A stretch of DNA of 7,205 nt from Desulfobulbaceae bacterium UBA5628 (GTDB lineage Bacteria; Desulfobacterota; Desulfobulbia; Desulfobulbales; Desulfurivibrionaceae). Below the pieces are notes generated by a model. That model worked only from the letters and a program-made list of their open reading frames with translations. It was not told where the DNA came from and ran no database searches. Below are positions 5,687 to 7,205 of this stretch, one piece after another (within the stretch, counting starts at the first letter, position 1; every line of letters begins with the position of its first letter). A program made the translations under genes and the position numbers. The stretch is taken from contig DIKC01000021.1 of assembly GCA_002421565.1 (NCBI GenBank), positions 1 through 7,205 on the forward strand, read 5' to 3'.

Positions 5687-5943
5687 CAGTCACCAAACGT
5701 CTCTTGATAGGAATGCCATTTCGCGGTTCCCTCGCGGAGTTTGGTCTGGGTCTTTTCCATCGCATCCTGGAAGGCCGGATGGGCAAGAATCTTTTCGGTG
5801 GATTCACCCTCCACCCGTCTTTTAAGGGCGAGCAGGTACTGGGTGATCATTTCCGAGAAGGAAGTGCGATTTTCGGATGCGAAAATCTTTGCAAAATCGG
5901 CAAGATCCTGGTCGAGACTCAGGTTTACTCTGGTTTTAGGCAT
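5686..5943 (-). CDS. Ribbon-helix-helix antitoxin
   Basis: An 85-residue protein that should neutralise the adjacent toxin and repress the shared promoter. Residues 4-10 (TRVNLSL) fit the ribbon strand of an RHH (MetJ/Arc/CopG-type) fold. Residues 11-24 (DQDLADFAKIFASE) and 27-43 (TSFSEMITQYLLALKRR) fit the two helices. Residues 44-85 are polar and probably disordered until they bind the toxin. The general look is that of the DUF6364-type antitoxins. The start at 5943 is chosen because AAGGAG (5955-5950 on this strand) lies 6 nt upstream and the RHH strand begins at once; the frame stays open further upstream without meaning. The stop overlaps the toxin start by 1 nt, the usual antitoxin-first order. 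The pair lies against the direction of both neighbouring gene runs. Confidence 0.85.
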   Translation of the reverse strand: MPKTRVNLSLDQDLADFAKIFASENRTSFSEMITQYLLALKRRVEGESTEKILAHPAFQDAMEKTQTKLREGTAKWHSYQETFGD

Positions 5944-5963
5944 GGCAAGCTCCTTTTTTGGGG

Positions 5964-5993
5964 ATAATATACACACGTTATGCGCACTGTCAA
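5964..5993 (-). promoter_or_regulatory. Sigma70-type promoter of the toxin-antitoxin pair
   Basis: On the - strand a perfect -35 TTGACA (5993-5988) is followed after 16 nt by TATATT (5971-5966) or after 18 nt by TATTAT (5969-5964), each matching the -10 consensus in five of six bases. It lies 21-50 bp upstream of the antitoxin ATG. The region between the two boxes (GTGCGCATAACGTGTG) has short imperfect GTG-rich repeats that an RHH antitoxin might bind; that part is inference. Confidence 0.72.
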
Positions 5994-6004
5994 GTGAGGA
6001 AAGG

Positions 6005-6535
6005 ATGAAAATGTTGGTGTTGGGCGGCTGCCGGAGCGGCAAGAGCCGTTTTGCCGAACAGTGGCTGGCCAATCGTTTTGAGCGCAAGGTGTTTATCGCT
6101 ACCATGCGGCCATCCGACGATCCGGAGGTGGGGTGGCGGATCGCCCTCCACCGCCGGGAGCGGGACGAGCGCTGGCTGACCGTGGAGGAGCCGCTGGATT
6201 TGGCGGCGGCCTTGGCCCGGCCGTCGGTCATCGAGGCCGAAGCGGTGCTGATCGACTGCCTGACCCTCTGGATTTCCAATCTCCTCCTCCACGGCCTGGA
6301 CGACCGGGCGATCGAAGAGGAGGTGCGGAACCTGGCCCAGGCGGTGCGGGCTGCCGGGCAAACCGTGGTCCTGGTGGCCAACGAGGTCGGCCTGGGGGTG
6401 GTGCCGGACAGCCCCTTGGGCCGCCGTTTCCGCGACCTGGCCGGTTGGACCAATCAGCGGTTGGCCGAGGTCTGCGAGCCGGTCCTCTTTCTGGCCGCCG
6501 GCCTGCCCCTGGTGTTGAAAGGAGAAATGCCCTGA
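6005..6535 (+). CDS. cobU: Adenosylcobinamide kinase/adenosylcobinamide-phosphate guanylyltransferase
   Basis: A bifunctional cytoplasmic enzyme of late cobalamin synthesis and salvage. It phosphorylates adenosylcobinamide and then transfers GMP from GTP to give adenosylcobinamide-GDP for CobS. The 176 residues are a normal length. The P-loop GGCRSGKS is at 7-14; His49 in LHRRERDERWLTVEEP is the expected guanylylated histidine; VLIDCLTLWISNLL (81-94), VANEVGLGVVPD (124-135) and GRRFRDLAGWTNQRLAE complete the family pattern. The ATG at 6005 follows GAGGAAAGG; a second ATG at 6011 is equally possible. The frame is open much further upstream, but that part is antisense to the antitoxin. No other cob gene and no cobalamin riboswitch is visible. 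The next gene overlaps by 1 nt (TGATG). The radical SAM protein upstream is B12-type, but a functional link is only a guess. Confidence 0.96.
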   Translation: MKMLVLGGCRSGKSRFAEQWLANRFERKVFIATMRPSDDPEVGWRIALHRRERDERWLTVEEPLDLAAALARPSVIEAEAVLIDCLTLWISNLLLHGLDDRAIEEEVRNLAQAVRAAGQTVVLVANEVGLGVVPDSPLGRRFRDLAGWTNQRLAEVCEPVLFLAAGLPLVLKGEMP

Positions 6536-7053
6536 TGCGGATTGCGATTCTTTCCGATACCCACGACCATATCGCCAACCTGCGGGCCGCGATCAAGTAT
6601 TGCAACGCCTATCAGGTGGGGCTGGTCATCCATTGCGGCGACCTGATCTCGCCCTTCATGCTGGAGGAGCTGGCCCGCTTCGGGGGGGCGGTGCATCTGG
6701 TGTACGGCAATAATGCCGGCGACCAGCACCTGATTTCCCAGGCCTGCGGCACTCGTTTTCCCAGCCTCACCCATCACGGCGTCCTTGGGGCGCTGGAGGC
6801 GGGCGGCCTCAAGATCGCCTTTACCCATTATCCCCAGATGGCCCGGGGGCTGGCCGGCCAGGGTCTGTTCGACCTGGTTTGTTGCGGTCATAATCACCGT
6901 TATCAGGTGGAAACAGTGGGCAAGACCATGTTGATCAATCCCGGCGAACTGCTGGGCAAGGACGACCAGCCCGGCTTTGCGGTTCTCGATTGCGCCGACC
7001 GGGCGGTGGAGCGGGTGGAAGTGGGGGAACGTTTCAAGAGCGAAGGAGAATGA
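6535..7053 (+). CDS. MJ0936/YfcE-like metallophosphoesterase (phosphodiesterase family)
   Basis: A 172-residue calcineurin-like phosphoesterase of the small, single-domain phosphodiesterase type. All metal-binding motifs are seen in order: SDTHD with Asp8 and His10, HCGD with Asp36, YGNN with Asn59, His98 in AFTHYP, and GHNHR with His119 and His121, followed by NPGE. These ligands hold two divalent metals and hydrolyse phosphodiester or phosphomonoester bonds; family members act on model phosphodiesters and their natural substrates are mostly unknown. The ATG shares one base with the cobU stop, and AAAGGAG (6518-6524) lies 10 nt upstream. The close coupling suggests co-transcription with cobU, but I know of no required role in cobalamin synthesis. 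Confidence 0.92.
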   Translation: MRIAILSDTHDHIANLRAAIKYCNAYQVGLVIHCGDLISPFMLEELARFGGAVHLVYGNNAGDQHLISQACGTRFPSLTHHGVLGALEAGGLKIAFTHYPQMARGLAGQGLFDLVCCGHNHRYQVETVGKTMLINPGELLGKDDQPGFAVLDCADRAVERVEVGERFKSEGE

Positions 7054-7055
7054 GG

Positions 7056-7205
7056 ATGGAGATCAAGACTACCACCCGGGCGGCTGCCCATTTTAAAGGC
7101 GATACCCTGGTTTGTTTCGTGCGCCAGGGGCAGGAAACGGCGACCGCTGATCCGGTTTTTGCGGCAGTCGGGGGAATTGTCCGGCGGGCCGGTGAACTCG
7201 GTGAT
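7056..7205 (+). CDS. Probable leucyl aminopeptidase (M17), N-terminal fragment cut by the window end
   Basis: The frame is open from the ATG at 7056 to the last base, giving 50 residues. The start MEIKTTT, the strand around DTLVCFVRQG (16-25) and the helix ending in GGIVRRAGELGD (39-50) fit the non-catalytic N-terminal domain of cytosol (leucyl) aminopeptidase, whose family pattern is DalvVxxxEG... followed by l..l...gdFxGk. The catalytic C-terminal domain lies outside the window, so the call rests on pattern only. The gene follows the phosphoesterase after 2 nt, with GGAGAA at 7045-7050 as ribosome binding site. These genes appear to form one run with cobU. Confidence 0.68.
   Translation, partial: MEIKTTTRAAAHFKGDTLVCFVRQGQETATADPVFAAVGGIVRRAGELGD

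Noticed and set aside
5741..6004. Upstream extension of the cobU frame to give a 264-residue protein
   Set aside because: The extra residues are antisense to the antitoxin, which has its own ribosome binding site and promoter. CobU normally begins directly at the strand before the P-loop, matching the ATG at 6005.
5944..6004. Cobalamin riboswitch before cobU
   Set aside because: The 61-bp spacer is too short for the roughly 200-nt element and contains no B12-box-like sequence.

Overview
The window is GC-rich (visibly about 60%), densely packed bacterial DNA, apparently chromosomal. EF-P lysine ligase, LolA, glutamate racemase and CobU point to a Gram-negative bacterium. A MucR/Ros-type zinc-finger regulator with a basic tail and a B12-type radical SAM protein of a kind common in Desulfobacterota (former Deltaproteobacteria) make that phylum my best guess; this is inferred from protein character only.

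Layout. (1) 1-1345: the 3' part of epmA (+ strand) runs convergently into a family-4 uracil-DNA glycosylase gene (- strand), and the two coding ends overlap by 29 bp. (2) 1346-1451: an AT-rich divergent intergenic region with several A and T tracts. (3) 1452-5347: a tightly spaced + strand run of mucR-like regulator, murI, lolA and a B12-binding/radical SAM protein with a PqqD-like C-terminal domain (gaps of 12, 12 and 2 nt). (4) 5375-5943: a lower-GC type II toxin-antitoxin pair on the - strand, with its own strong promoter at 5964-5993. (5) 6005-7205: a second + strand run of cobU, an MJ0936/YfcE-like metallophosphoesterase and the start of a probable leucyl aminopeptidase gene, cut by the window end.

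The most striking signal outside the genes is a family of perfect 25-bp palindromes: 12-nt arms GGGGACGGATTT/AAATCCGTCCCC around one variable base. Two tandem copies lie inside the lolA reading frame directly after the start codon and lengthen the signal-peptide N-region by about 21 codons. A third copy (15-nt arms, flanked by CGGACG direct repeats) supplies the stop codon of the radical SAM gene. They look like a dispersed REP-like or miniature mobile palindrome that has entered coding ends without destroying the genes.

Other points of interest are a RelE-type toxin carrying a CX2C-X10-CX2C insertion that could bind zinc, a family-4 UDG whose motifs differ at usually conserved positions (GD for GE, S for H), and a RiPP-maturase-like radical SAM protein with CX4CX2C spacing and no precursor peptide in the window. 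I see no CRISPR array, rRNA, tRNA, phage gene or transposase gene.
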